DNA from: Thiodiazotropha sp040791665
GTDB lineage: Bacteria > Pseudomonadota > Gammaproteobacteria > Chromatiales > Chromatiaceae
Reading direction: 5' to 3'
Length of the DNA: 64,000 bases
NCBI GenBank assembly: GCA_040791665.1
Contig: JBFNNX010000022.1
Span: 124,001 to 188,000 of the forward strand
Of the stretch, positions 7,150-16,334 are shown in pieces (position 1 is the stretch's first letter; every line of letters begins with the position of its first letter). The position numbers and the translations under genes are program-made. The notes under the pieces were generated by a model. The model did not search any database. It had not been told where the DNA came from and worked only from the letters and a program-made list of their open reading frames with translations.

Positions 7150-8814
7150 TCAGCTTGCGACCGGACAAGGTTCTGTCATCTCTCCCAGGCGGCGTGTGAG
7201 CGCCATGTTCTCCCGATAGTCGACTGGCACCACGATCAGGCTCGGCCCCTGTTGCCTGAAAGCGATTTCCAGAGACTCCGCAAACTGGCCGCTCTGTTCC
7301 ACGTGATGACCATGCCAGCCGAATGCGCTGGCCAATTGCATCCAATCGGGATTGTTGAATGAAAGATCGGTGTGTCGGCCAAACTCGCTCTCCTGTTTCC
7401 AGGCGATCAAGCCGTAGGCATGATCCTCCCAGATCAACATGACCAGGTTGCTGTTGAGTCGTGTCGCTGTCTCCATTTCCTGGACATTCATTAAGAAACC
7501 GGCATCACCGGAAATACCGAGAATACGCCGTTGCGGTGCCACCAGGCTGGCGGCGATCGCGCCTGGCAGGGCGAACCCCATGGAACAGAAGCCATTGGGT
7601 ATCAGGCAGGTGTTGGGTTGGTGGCAGTGGTAGTGCCGTGCAATCCACATCTTATGTGCGCCGACATCGGAGAGAACAATATCCTCGGGCCCCATTACCT
7701 GCCGGATATCCCACAACATTTTTTGTGGACGAATCGTCCCAGAAGTATCGTCGTTGGCGTGTTCGGCCAATTCTTCCTGCATCAATCGTCGGGTTTCGGC
7801 TTGCTGGGCCATATCGTATTCGGGAATGCCACGGGCTATCAGGCGTTGATTCAGCATCCATAAGGTATGGGCGAGATCACCCACCAATTCGAGTTGGGGA
7901 TGGTAGTACTCATCTATCTCCGCAGGCAGGAAGTCGGCATGAATGATGGGTTTGTTCTTGTGGGGATTCCACAGCCGTGGGTGGTATTCGACCATATCGA
8001 ACCCAAGGGTGATTACCAGATCGGCCTCATCGATAGCCAGGGTCGGATAATCCTTGCTGCCAAGTCCGATGGTGTAGAGGCAGTAGTCGGCATCCATATC
8101 GACTGCACCCTTGGCCATAAAGGTGCTCAAGACGCCGATACCCGTTTTCTCACAAAAGAGGCGAAGCTGTTTGGCGGCACGGCGGCGAATTGATCCGTTG
8201 CCGGCGATGATGACAGGTCGCTTGGCATTGCTGATCAAGTCAAAGGATTGATCGAGGATCTTGTCGTCCACCACTGAGCGGCGGAAGCGGCGCGGATCCA
8301 GTGGTTCTGCTGAAATCCGGTGTTTGGCGATATCCTCCGGGAGTTCGATGTGAACAGCGCCTGGTTTTTCGGTACGCGCTAGGCGTACCGCTTTACGCAC
8401 CACTTCGGGAATGGTCACAGCATTGTATATACTGGTGGCCCATTTTGTGACAGGTTTGAACATCTCAACCACATCCATGATCTGATGTGACTCTTTGTGC
8501 AGGCGGGCGGTGGAACCCTGTCCTGTCAAAACCAACACGGGCGCCCGGTCCATATTGGCGTCCGCGACACCAGTGATCAGGTTGGTTGCCCCGGGTCCGA
8601 GGGTTCCGAGACAGACAGCGGGGTTGCCACTTAGGCGGCCATAGATTTCCGCCATGAATGCTGCACCTTGCTCATGGCGTGTCAGTATGAATTTAATCTT
8701 GTCGGATTGTTCCAGCGACATCATGAAGTCGGCATTCTCTTCACCCGGTACGCCAAAGACATATTCGATACCCTCGTTTTCCAAACACTTCACCATTAGC
8801 CCAGAGGCTTTCAT
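7150..8814 (-). CDS. Acetolactate-synthase-like thiamine diphosphate enzyme
   Basis: A 554-residue three-domain ThDP enzyme. The catalytic Glu lies in RHEQGAAFMAEIYGR. The GPGATNLITGVADAN and central FAD/Rossmann-like domain follow. The C-terminal cofactor motif begins GDAGFLMN and has IWEDHAYGL where most relatives have NN-x-x-YG, so one usual Mg ligand is changed. It resembles the large subunit of acetolactate synthase, but no small regulatory subunit is next to it, so a catabolic or other carboligase role is possible. I chose the ATG at 8814 (MKASGLMVKCL, the usual family start, with GGAG eight bases upstream). The frame stays open to an ATG at 8871 that lacks a good ribosome binding site. 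Confidence 0.82.
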   Translation of the reverse strand: MKASGLMVKCLENEGIEYVFGVPGEENADFMMSLEQSDKIKFILTRHEQGAAFMAEIYGRLSGNPAVCLGTLGPGATNLITGVADANMDRAPVLVLTGQGSTARLHKESHQIMDVVEMFKPVTKWATSIYNAVTIPEVVRKAVRLARTEKPGAVHIELPEDIAKHRISAEPLDPRRFRRSVVDDKILDQSFDLISNAKRPVIIAGNGSIRRRAAKQLRLFCEKTGIGVLSTFMAKGAVDMDADYCLYTIGLGSKDYPTLAIDEADLVITLGFDMVEYHPRLWNPHKNKPIIHADFLPAEIDEYYHPQLELVGDLAHTLWMLNQRLIARGIPEYDMAQQAETRRLMQEELAEHANDDTSGTIRPQKMLWDIRQVMGPEDIVLSDVGAHKMWIARHYHCHQPNTCLIPNGFCSMGFALPGAIAASLVAPQRRILGISGDAGFLMNVQEMETATRLNSNLVMLIWEDHAYGLIAWKQESEFGRHTDLSFNNPDWMQLASAFGWHGHHVEQSGQFAESLEIAFRQQGPSLIVVPVDYRENMALTRRLGEMTEPCPVAS

Positions 8815-9223
8815 AGCATGATCTCCACAGGTTGCCGGGGTTAGATTCATTTCTGGGACAGATTTATGCATCTGTCTTATATTGACCCACGTATAGGTAC
8901 AACAGTAGTAGATTGAGGGTTTTAAGAAGGTCTTTTTGTAATAAGGTTATAACGAATAGATAAAGAGAGTATCACGATTGCTCTCGCCCTTCTTGGCGCA
9001 ACACTTGATCTTGTTCTGTGAGAATTACGTAACTCTATGATTTAAATAGGTGGTTATATGAGGTCAGGTGTAATAAACAAAGTTAAGCTTACGTTAACAC
9101 CACCACTCGCTTATAAATTGGGTGGCATTTTTTGAAGTACAATAGCGCCGAGGGCAAAAGAAATCTGTGCCTCACCATTATCTATTTAACTATATGTACA
9201 GTCCTGAAATTAGGAGGAGAGAA
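8815..9223. promoter_or_regulatory. Divergent intergenic region, AL synthase-like gene / second bufferin operon
   Basis: A gap of about 400 bases, AT-rich, with no coding potential. It must hold the divergent promoters. The best plus-strand candidate is listed separately. The bufA1 ribosome binding site AGGAGGAGAG lies at about 9210-9219. Confidence 0.4.
9089..9117 (+). promoter_or_regulatory. Candidate promoter of second bufferin operon
   Basis: TTACGT (9089-9094) and TATAAA (9112-9117) are separated by 17 bases. The -10 is good and the -35 weak, which would fit an activated sigma70 promoter. It is about 105 bases upstream of the bufA1 start. Confidence 0.35.
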
Positions 9224-9481
9224 ATGAAAAAAACGACCACCAGCGCAATTGTCGCCGGCGCCATAACATCAGCATTGGCACTGTCGCCAATGAGCGTGGC
9301 AAATGCCGCTGATACTGAGAAGTGCTACGGTGTCGCCAAAGCGGGAAAGAATGATTGTGCAGCAGGGCCGGGTACCAGTTGCGCAGGTACCTCAACGGTC
9401 GATGCCCAGGGAAATGCCTGGATGCTTGTGCTGAAAGGAACCTGTGAAAAGATCGTCGGCGGTAGCCTGCAAGCGAAGTAA
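9224..9481 (+). CDS. bufA1: BufA1 (DUF2282) bufferin precursor
   Basis: An 85-residue secreted peptide with a Sec-type signal (MKKTTTSAIVAGAITSALAL, cleavage after ANA, about residue 28). The mature DUF2282 core has four cysteines: EKCYG, NDCAAG, SCAG and GTCEK, followed by IVGGSL. This is the classic BufA1 pattern. The family is a periplasmic copper-binding peptide made from cysteine-derived heterocycles. The ATG at 9224 is preceded by a near-perfect AGGAGGAGAG site; an in-frame start at 9167 would add 19 residues ahead of the signal peptide and is unlikely. The maturase starts 17 bases after the stop. Confidence 0.93.
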   Translation: MKKTTTSAIVAGAITSALALSPMSVANAADTEKCYGVAKAGKNDCAAGPGTSCAGTSTVDAQGNAWMLVLKGTCEKIVGGSLQAK

Positions 9482-9498
9482 GCGTAACGCGAAAACCG

Positions 9499-10380
9499 AT
9501 GAAAGATAAATCACTGCAATCGGTGGCAGCCCCGGTACCCGTCAGGGCCGGGGCCGGATTGAAGCCAAAGCACTATCCGGCGATCATCGAGCAGCGACCG
9601 GACATTGGCTGGTTCGAGATCCACCCGGAGAACTACATGGGACGTGGAGGACCGCCGCTCCACTATCTTGAGCGTATCCGGGCCGACTATCCCATATCCC
9701 TACACAGTGTCGGAACATCACTCGGCAGCCATCTGCCCCTGGATATGGCGCACCTGAAAAGTCTGAAGTCGCTGGTGGATCGATTCGAGCCGGGACTGGT
9801 TTCAGAGCACCTATCCTGGAGCCATGGTTACGAATGGTATACCCATGATTTGATCCCGCTGTTCTATACGGAAGCGACATTGAAGTTGATCGTTGAGCAT
9901 ATAGATCAGGTCCAGGAGTTTCTAGGCAGGAAGATACTTATCGAAAACCCCTCGACGTATCTACAGTTCAAGCAGAACGAAATACCGGAACAGGTATTCT
10001 ATGTCGAGGCCGCCAAGCGAAGCGGCGCCGGCCTGCTCCTGGATATCAACAATGTTTTCGTCTCCTGCAGTAACCACGGCTGGTCTGTGGGTGAGTATAT
10101 GTCGGCGGTTCCTCACGAAATGGTGGAGGAGATACATCTTGCCGGACATTCAATCCAGGATCTGGAGGGTACAACACTTCGAGTGGACGATCATGGTTCG
10201 CCGGTCTGTAGAGAGGTGTGGCGGCTGTATGAAGGCTATATCAACAGCAACGGCAGGGTAGCGACGCTGATCGAATGGGACAGCAATATCCCCGAGTTCC
10301 CTGAACTCTTCAGAGAGGTCGGTTTTGCCGAAGAGCTGCTAAGGACAGCCAGTGAGCAATACCATGAAGCCATTGTCTGA
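9499..10380 (+). CDS. bufB: MNIO (DUF692) RiPP maturase of second bufferin operon
   Basis: A 293-residue MNIO oxidase, paralogous to the protein encoded at 3773 but clearly diverged. Motifs in order: GWFEIHPENYMG, SLHSVGTSLGS, VSEHLSW, ILIENPSTYL, LLDINNVFVSCSNHGW, EIHLAGH, VDDHGSPV and LIEWDSNIP. The metal-binding His/Asp/Glu positions of the family are retained. It is expected to install the thio-heterocycles on the adjacent BufA1. It ends inside the next gene (29-base overlap), so maturase and partner are translationally coupled. Confidence 0.93.
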   Translation: MKDKSLQSVAAPVPVRAGAGLKPKHYPAIIEQRPDIGWFEIHPENYMGRGGPPLHYLERIRADYPISLHSVGTSLGSHLPLDMAHLKSLKSLVDRFEPGLVSEHLSWSHGYEWYTHDLIPLFYTEATLKLIVEHIDQVQEFLGRKILIENPSTYLQFKQNEIPEQVFYVEAAKRSGAGLLLDINNVFVSCSNHGWSVGEYMSAVPHEMVEEIHLAGHSIQDLEGTTLRVDDHGSPVCREVWRLYEGYINSNGRVATLIEWDSNIPEFPELFREVGFAEELLRTASEQYHEAIV

Positions 10381-11125
10381 ACTGCAGCAGATGTTCTGTG
10401 ACGGTCTCCGTTCCTCGGCACCTCCGGCGCAGGCGTTACTTGATGAGATTGTGGATGACGGTCTCCAATTGCAGAGGTTCAATGTCTATCGCAACAATTT
10501 CATTGTTTTAAACGGTGATGCCCTTGCCGATATGTACCCGGTCATCAAGCGACTGCTTGGGGATGAAGCCTTTCGCATGCTGGCTACGGCCTACGTACGC
10601 GAGTACCCTCCCATGGATCGTGCGTTGCTTTTATACGGTGAGCGATTTCCCGAGTTTCTTACAGCGGTTCCCGAACTCTCCGAACTGCCCTACCTGGCGG
10701 ATGTGGCAAAGCTCGAATACGCATGGACCGCCGCCTATCATGCCGATGATGCTACACCACTGGAACAGCAACAGATTGCCAGGCTGTCCCCGGATGAATC
10801 GGAGAACCTCCGGCTGAAGCCGCATCCTTCCATGCACTGTATCGATTCCGGATATCCGATCTATCGTATCTGGTCAGCCAATCAATCTAACCGTGTGGAT
10901 GAAACCGTCTCTCTCGATGAGGGCGGTTCGCAGATCGTCGTGATACGCCCCGGGGTGGAGGTTGAGATCAGGGAGGTAACCCCCGGTGCCCTGACTTTTC
11001 TACAGAGGCTGGCTTCCGCTGACACCATTGCCGAGGCCTATACCCATGCGGCGGAAGTGGAACCGGGATTTGACCTGAATGCATTTTTTACCCGATATCT
11101 CTTCGATGGCACTTTCTGTGTTTAG
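10352..11125 (+). CDS. bufC: DUF2063 partner of MNIO maturase (BufC-type), second operon
   Basis: A 257-residue DUF2063 protein with the family helices: LQQMFCDGL, LQRFNVYRNNFIVLNGDALADMYPVIKRLLG, YVREYPPMDRALLLYGERFPEFL and LPYLADVAKLEYAWTAAYHA. It is expected to present the BufA1 leader to the oxidase. The start is a GTG at 10352 after AAGGA; an ATG at 10364 is an alternative, and both overlap the maturase gene. Compared with the partner in the first operon it has a different C-terminal third, consistent with each pair serving its own precursor. Confidence 0.9.
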   Translation: MSNTMKPLSELQQMFCDGLRSSAPPAQALLDEIVDDGLQLQRFNVYRNNFIVLNGDALADMYPVIKRLLGDEAFRMLATAYVREYPPMDRALLLYGERFPEFLTAVPELSELPYLADVAKLEYAWTAAYHADDATPLEQQQIARLSPDESENLRLKPHPSMHCIDSGYPIYRIWSANQSNRVDETVSLDEGGSQIVVIRPGVEVEIREVTPGALTFLQRLASADTIAEAYTHAAEVEPGFDLNAFFTRYLFDGTFCV

Positions 11126-11198
11126 AATCTGATTTATCTGTTTCTGCGTAATAAAAAATACGATCAATAACAGATAACGCATAGGATGGTTGATTACC

Positions 11199-11636
11199 AT
11201 GAACGCACTCATCGATACAATGCAACGACTTTTCGATTTCATCGGCAAATCCATCCCGGAATGGGGTATCTCGCTGCTGGCCAGGGGGGCCATTGCCTAC
11301 ACTTTCTGGTCGTCCGGGAGGAGTAAGGTGTCCGGTCTCCTGGATATTTCCGATTCCACTTTTCTGCTGTTCGAACACGAGTATGGCGTACCGCTTATTC
11401 CACCGAATATCGCTGCCCACATGGCGACTTATGCGGAACACTTTTTTCCCATTTTGCTGGTGCTTGGTCTTTTCACCCGCTTCGCAGCCCTCTCGTTGTT
11501 GATCATGACTGCCGTGATTCAGCTGTTTGTCTACCCGGATGCCTGGAATGTGCATATGTGGTGGGCGCTGGCTATGCTCTATCTCATTCGCCATGGAGGC
11601 GGACTTGTCTCGCTTGATCGCCTATTATGGAAGTGA
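11199..11636 (+). CDS. DoxX-family membrane protein of bufferin operon
   Basis: A 145-residue protein with four predicted membrane segments (about residues 22-38, 65-85, 90-108 and 115-132) and the DoxX pattern LLARGAIAYTFWSSGRSK, FPILLVLGLFTRFAALSLLIMTAVIQLFVYP and HMWWALAMLYLI. DoxX proteins are a regular fourth member of bufferin/HvfABCX-type operons; their role there (redox, or metal-peptide handling in the membrane) is not settled. ATG 11199 follows AGGATGG; an in-frame TTG at 11190 is less likely. No equivalent follows the first operon. Confidence 0.85.
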   Translation: MNALIDTMQRLFDFIGKSIPEWGISLLARGAIAYTFWSSGRSKVSGLLDISDSTFLLFEHEYGVPLIPPNIAAHMATYAEHFFPILLVLGLFTRFAALSLLIMTAVIQLFVYPDAWNVHMWWALAMLYLIRHGGGLVSLDRLLWK

Positions 11637-12177
11637 ATTGTCAATTATTGTTAACAATTCAATCTCCTGCAGCGCTCCGTCACTCAGTCCGTAACCCATG
11701 TTCGAGTGATGGGTCGCTGCGGCGAGATGCAACTAATTCAACTGAGATAAGTCGCTGACACTTGACAGGTAGGGTATAAAGTGGCGCACGTCGCCTTTCA
11801 GTCCCAGTTTCATACAGCCTCTGTCCAGCGCTGATGGTTTTTGCTCATCGATCGTGTGATCCGCTAAGAACGGTTTCTGCGGCCAGATTTTTATTCTCTT
11901 CCTTTTCTGTTGTTTATATATGTGCTATTAGATCATCTGGCGCGGTGATTTCGTGTCAGAAGTCAGGCAATGCGCTGATAATCAATGATTTGTGCAATGG
12001 CCTCTTGTGATTTGCGAATCACGTATAATGAAAGCTCGAGAAGAATAGAATCGTTCGAGCCAGCGCCAAGGCAGGTATACTGGAATAGTGAAGGCCAATA
12101 TCGACATGTATGAAAATGACAATATCGCAAGCCCCAGTCCAGCAACCTCTCTGAGCGGGGTGAAGGGATACTCATTG
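11637..12177. other. Intergenic region before LysM-FecR gene
   Basis: About 540 bases with no convincing coding sequence. It holds two short inverted repeats: GAATTGT/ACAATTC (11635-11660), just after the DoxX stop and lacking a T-run, and ACCCAT/ATGGGT (11694-11714). A promoter for the downstream envelope/c-di-GMP pair is expected here but I cannot place it. Confidence 0.4.
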
Positions 12178-13815
12178 ATGTCATACATCTATCAAGTCCG
12201 GGCGCTCGTGGCGGCAACGCTGCTTTGTATGTTTGTGTCTCAGGCAAATAGTGCGGAGTGGATCTATACCGTTGTGGAGGGTGACAATCTCTGGGATTTC
12301 AGCGAAAAGTATTTGGACAGCGTGTTGCGGTTTAAAAAGCTGCAGAAACTGAACAATATTAAAAATCCGAAACGCTTACAGCCTGGCTCTTGGCTGCGTG
12401 TTCCGATGAAATGGATAAAAAGCAATGCCGTGCCGGCGCGGCTTGCGGGATTTGAAGGCCAGGTGCAACTTATTCGTGCCGGCAGCTCTCAAGCTGCGTC
12501 ACTCAAATCCGGTACCCAGATACATTTAGGCGATATCTTGCGGACAGGGCCCAAGAGCAGTGCCGCCATCCTTTTTGCGGACAGCAGTGCCATGACCCTC
12601 CACAGTTTTAGTGAGATGCGGTTTGACCATCTCAGTGCCCATGGTGAAACCGGTATGGTCGATTCCAGGCTGCATCTGATTCAAGGGCGTTTGCAGACAC
12701 GGGTACGGCCTTCCGTGGGTCCCGGCTCCCGTTTTGAGATATATACTCCCTCGGCAATAAGCGCGGTGCGCGGTACGGTCTACCGGGCGGCCGTAACCGG
12801 GAACGGCGCCACCTCAAATATCGAGGTTTTGGAAGGAAAGGTGGAGGTGAGCGGTGGCGATAAACAGCGATTGATTCCTGCCGGGTTCGGTACCCGGATC
12901 GAGAAAGGCAAGGCACCGACTCCACCCGTGGAGTTACTACCACCCCCCGATTTCAAGCAGATCCCGGAAGTGGTGCGTTACATTGACTGGCGTCTGGAAT
13001 GGGGTGCTATTGATAGTGCTGTAAACTATCGTATCGAGATCAGCAGGGACGAGAATCTGGCTGTTCTTGTGCGTGATCAATTGTCGGACCAGACCAATTT
13101 CCCGTTACCCGAACTCCCGGATGGCAGATATTGGATCAGGGTCCGCGGTATCGATGTCAATGGGCTGGAAGGCGTCAGCCGCGTCGCTTCGGTATCACTC
13201 GACGCGCAGCCACAGCCGCCGATCTCCCTCAATCCGCCGGATGGGGCGGTTCAGCGGGGCGGTGGTACGGAATTGCAGTGGACGAAATCTGAAACAGCCG
13301 ACGGGTATCTGCTGGAGATTGCGATGGATAAGGGTTTTGAGAAGGTAGCACATCGGGCAAACGACTTGAAAGATACCCGCTATCAACCTGACCGGATCAC
13401 CGAACCGGGCACCTATTACTGGCGTGTCACCGCGATTCTTGACGACGAGTCGGGACCGCCTGGTGTGGTGCGTTCATGGCAACTCAAACCCGCTCTCGAT
13501 GCTGTCGACCCCTCGGTCGAGGCGGCAGATGATAAGGTGACGGCTTCATGGCGGGAGGGTGCCGCCGGACAACGCTATCAGGTGCAGGTTGCCCTCGATA
13601 GCGATTTCAGCACCCTTGAGCTTGACCGGATTACCGATCAGCCGGAGATCAGTTTTGATCGGCTGCAGGGTCAGGTTCTCTACTTAAGGGTACGTGCCAT
13701 CGACATGGATGGCTACGAGGGGCCATGGGGAAGCGTACAGCAAATCGAACCGCCACAGGATCAGGGGGTATGGGCCGTTCCGGTACTCTTTATTTTAGGC
13801 CTGTTCTTCATTTAG
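12178..13815 (+). CDS. Secreted LysM-FecR domain protein with Fn3-like repeats
   Basis: A 545-residue envelope protein. Order of parts: signal peptide (residues 1-25, ending NSA), LysM domain (about 28-75, YTVVEGDNLWDFSEKYL to LQPGSWLRVP) for peptidoglycan binding, FecR domain (about 110-230, with SAISAVRGTVYR), two or three Fn3-like beta-sandwich repeats (about 260-530), and a hydrophobic C-terminus. I chose ATG 12178 because GAAGGGA lies nine bases upstream and a signal peptide begins there; an upstream in-frame GTG at 12088 would bury it. It is four bases from the CHASE2-GGDEF-EAL gene, a pairing seen often in proteobacteria that suggests a periplasmic sensing unit. The ligand is unknown. 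Confidence 0.82.
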   Translation: MSYIYQVRALVAATLLCMFVSQANSAEWIYTVVEGDNLWDFSEKYLDSVLRFKKLQKLNNIKNPKRLQPGSWLRVPMKWIKSNAVPARLAGFEGQVQLIRAGSSQAASLKSGTQIHLGDILRTGPKSSAAILFADSSAMTLHSFSEMRFDHLSAHGETGMVDSRLHLIQGRLQTRVRPSVGPGSRFEIYTPSAISAVRGTVYRAAVTGNGATSNIEVLEGKVEVSGGDKQRLIPAGFGTRIEKGKAPTPPVELLPPPDFKQIPEVVRYIDWRLEWGAIDSAVNYRIEISRDENLAVLVRDQLSDQTNFPLPELPDGRYWIRVRGIDVNGLEGVSRVASVSLDAQPQPPISLNPPDGAVQRGGGTELQWTKSETADGYLLEIAMDKGFEKVAHRANDLKDTRYQPDRITEPGTYYWRVTAILDDESGPPGVVRSWQLKPALDAVDPSVEAADDKVTASWREGAAGQRYQVQVALDSDFSTLELDRITDQPEISFDRLQGQVLYLRVRAIDMDGYEGPWGSVQQIEPPQDQGVWAVPVLFILGLFFI

Positions 13816-13819
13816 CGGG

Positions 13820-16312
13820 ATGGTCCACCCGCTGGTAAAAAAGCTCTATAGGCGTGGTATATTCCTGGTTATCGCGCTGGTTGCGCTTGCCTATCTTTTG
13901 ACCGGAAATGCCGCTGTTCAGCGTTTTGACCTTCTCCTCTACGACAATTTCCTCAACCTGCAGGGTAACCAAATCAGTGATGAAATTGTTGTCGTCGCCA
14001 TCGATGACGCCAGTCTGCGCAGTCTGGGTCATTGGCCATGGTCACGTCGCGTACACGGGCAATTGCTTGACCGCTTGACCGATATGGGGGCAAAAGCCGT
14101 TGCCTTCGATATCCTGTTTGCAGAATCCGATACCGCCGATCCGCAGGCAGACAGTCTGTTTGCTCAAGCCATCGATCGCAATGGTAGAACGGTTCTTGTG
14201 GTGGCGCCGAGTAAGTCGAGCACCGAGCTGCCTATATCAGAAGTGTTGCCGTTGAGCATGCTGGCGGAGGCTGCAGCCGGTTTGGGGCACGTCGATTTCG
14301 AGATAGACAGAGATGGCCTATGCCGCAGTTTCTATCTCTATGCCGGTATCAGCAATGCACATTGGCCGGCGCTCTCGCTTGCGTTATTGCAGGTGACTGA
14401 TGTAAACCCACTACCTGAAAACGATCCACAACATGGCCGTCAGGTGGAACATGTCGGGTGGATGCGTCAGGGACGCTTTTTGATTCCCTTCGATCCCACG
14501 CCCGAAGCAGTTAAGCTGCTCTCAGCTCATGTCGTTTTGAATAGTGATGAGGCGGCTTCCTCGGTCAGGGGCAAGTATGTTCTCGTGGGTTCGACGGCAA
14601 CCGGGCTGGGGGATGTCATGTCGACACCGGTTTCGCTTGTTCATCAGCGAATGCCCGGTGTCGTATTGAATGCCCAAGTATTGAGTGGACTGCTACAGGG
14701 GACCCTGATCAGAGAGGTAGATAGCAACCACTATCAGCTACTGACCATCCTGATTACGGCACTCGCCGCACTGCTCATGTTCAATACAAGTTTTCCGGCA
14801 GCGATGCTTATCTTCCTGACAGCGGTCATAGGTGTGCCCGTTGCTGCAGGAATTGTTATGTCGATAGAGCAGTTATGGTTTCCGCCAATGGCAACAACGG
14901 CATCCCTGGTATTGGGGTTTCCTCTCTGGGGTTTCTTTTCCCATCTACATGCGAGACGTATCAATCGTTCTCTCAGCGATCGCATGCACCATCAGGCACT
15001 GCACCATGCAGTCACTGATCTGCCAAACCAGTATGCCTTGGAAGACAGGCTCATTCGACTGGGAAAAGAGGATGAGTGCGATAACAAAATTGCTGCACTC
15101 ATAATTATCAATATCCAGTGGTCGGACTCGGCTGGCGGGCTTGTAGGGCATTCGGCAACAGACCTGCTGCTGATAGCCATAGCGCAGCGACTGCGCAATG
15201 CAATTCGTAGTGACGATATGATCGTTCATCTCAATGGTGATGATTTTGGTGTCCTGGTGGAAAATCTGAATGACGCCGACAGTGCACAACAGATTGCGAA
15301 CAATCTGCTCAATGTTTTGCAGGAACCACTTAAATTCGAACAGTCCCAGATCTTCCTGACTCCACGTATGGGACTCAGTCTATGGCCACAGGAGAGTCCG
15401 GATGGCAATGCTTTGCTGCGTGATGCCAGTATGGCAATGTTCAGCGCCCGTGTCCGGCAGTTGACTAAAACCTGTATCTATTCGATGCAGGTGGCTAAGG
15501 AGGTAGAGCAGCGCTCACAGCTAGAGCAGGCGTTGATCTCCGCAATAAAACAGGATGAGTTTGAGGTCTATTACCAACCGCAGGTTATCGCAGGAAGTAG
15601 CCGCATGATAGGTGTTGAGGCGTTGTTACGGTGGCATAACCCGAAACTTGGCCTGATTTACCCCGGTACCTTTATTCCAGTGGCCGAGCACACCGGCCTG
15701 ATAAGGGAGATAGGCAATTGGGTATTGCTTTCGGCCTGTCAGCAAGTGCAGCAATGGACGCAAAGCGGTCTAGGGCCTTTACGCTTGGCAGTCAATCTAT
15801 CGCCTCTACAACTTATTGATCAGAATTTATTTTCCCAGGTATGCGAAACGCTTGAAAAGAGTGGACTCGAACCTACTCAACTTGAACTTGAGATTACTGA
15901 AAGTGCGGTCATGCAGAATCTTGAGGAGGCCAAGGCTGTAATGAATGCACTTAAAGAAGTCGGTGTGAAGCTTGCGATAGATGATTTTGGAACCGGTTAT
16001 TCCTCATTGAGTAATCTGCAACACTTCCCTTTGGATCGGATAAAGATCGATCGTTCCTTTATCCGGGAAATTGAATCCAATGATGATGTCAGAGAAATCA
16101 CTCTGACCATTATAAACATGGCAAAACGGCTGAATTTGGAGGTTATCGCTGAAGGTGTCGAGAGTGAGTCGCAGGTATCATGCCTGGAGCATTACGGTTG
16201 CGATGAAATGCAGGGCTACTATTTTAGCCATCCGCTGCCCGCGGCGGAGCTGGCAGCGTTGCTACCTGAGCGAAACTCCTTCACTGGCGGTATCGTGCCT
16301 GTCAGGCACTAG
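13820..16312 (+). CDS. CHASE2-GGDEF-EAL c-di-GMP turnover protein
   Basis: An 830-residue inner-membrane protein. It has one N-terminal helix (about 12-30), a periplasmic CHASE2 sensor (about 40-300, with VVVAIDDASLRSLGHWPWSRRVH), three helices (about 305-375), a GGDEF domain (about 395-545) and an EAL domain (about 560-810). The GGDEF signature is replaced by NGDDF, so cyclase activity is doubtful. The EAL domain is intact (EALLRW, ELEITESAVM, DDFGTGYSSLSNL, KIDRSFI, AEGVE) and should hydrolyse c-di-GMP. No good ribosome binding site precedes the ATG, so translation probably depends on coupling to the FecR gene four bases upstream. Confidence 0.92.
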   Translation: MVHPLVKKLYRRGIFLVIALVALAYLLTGNAAVQRFDLLLYDNFLNLQGNQISDEIVVVAIDDASLRSLGHWPWSRRVHGQLLDRLTDMGAKAVAFDILFAESDTADPQADSLFAQAIDRNGRTVLVVAPSKSSTELPISEVLPLSMLAEAAAGLGHVDFEIDRDGLCRSFYLYAGISNAHWPALSLALLQVTDVNPLPENDPQHGRQVEHVGWMRQGRFLIPFDPTPEAVKLLSAHVVLNSDEAASSVRGKYVLVGSTATGLGDVMSTPVSLVHQRMPGVVLNAQVLSGLLQGTLIREVDSNHYQLLTILITALAALLMFNTSFPAAMLIFLTAVIGVPVAAGIVMSIEQLWFPPMATTASLVLGFPLWGFFSHLHARRINRSLSDRMHHQALHHAVTDLPNQYALEDRLIRLGKEDECDNKIAALIIINIQWSDSAGGLVGHSATDLLLIAIAQRLRNAIRSDDMIVHLNGDDFGVLVENLNDADSAQQIANNLLNVLQEPLKFEQSQIFLTPRMGLSLWPQESPDGNALLRDASMAMFSARVRQLTKTCIYSMQVAKEVEQRSQLEQALISAIKQDEFEVYYQPQVIAGSSRMIGVEALLRWHNPKLGLIYPGTFIPVAEHTGLIREIGNWVLLSACQQVQQWTQSGLGPLRLAVNLSPLQLIDQNLFSQVCETLEKSGLEPTQLELEITESAVMQNLEEAKAVMNALKEVGVKLAIDDFGTGYSSLSNLQHFPLDRIKIDRSFIREIESNDDVREITLTIINMAKRLNLEVIAEGVESESQVSCLEHYGCDEMQGYYFSHPLPAAELAALLPERNSFTGGIVPVRH

Positions 16313-16334
16313 AGCACGACTATTTGGCAGGTCC

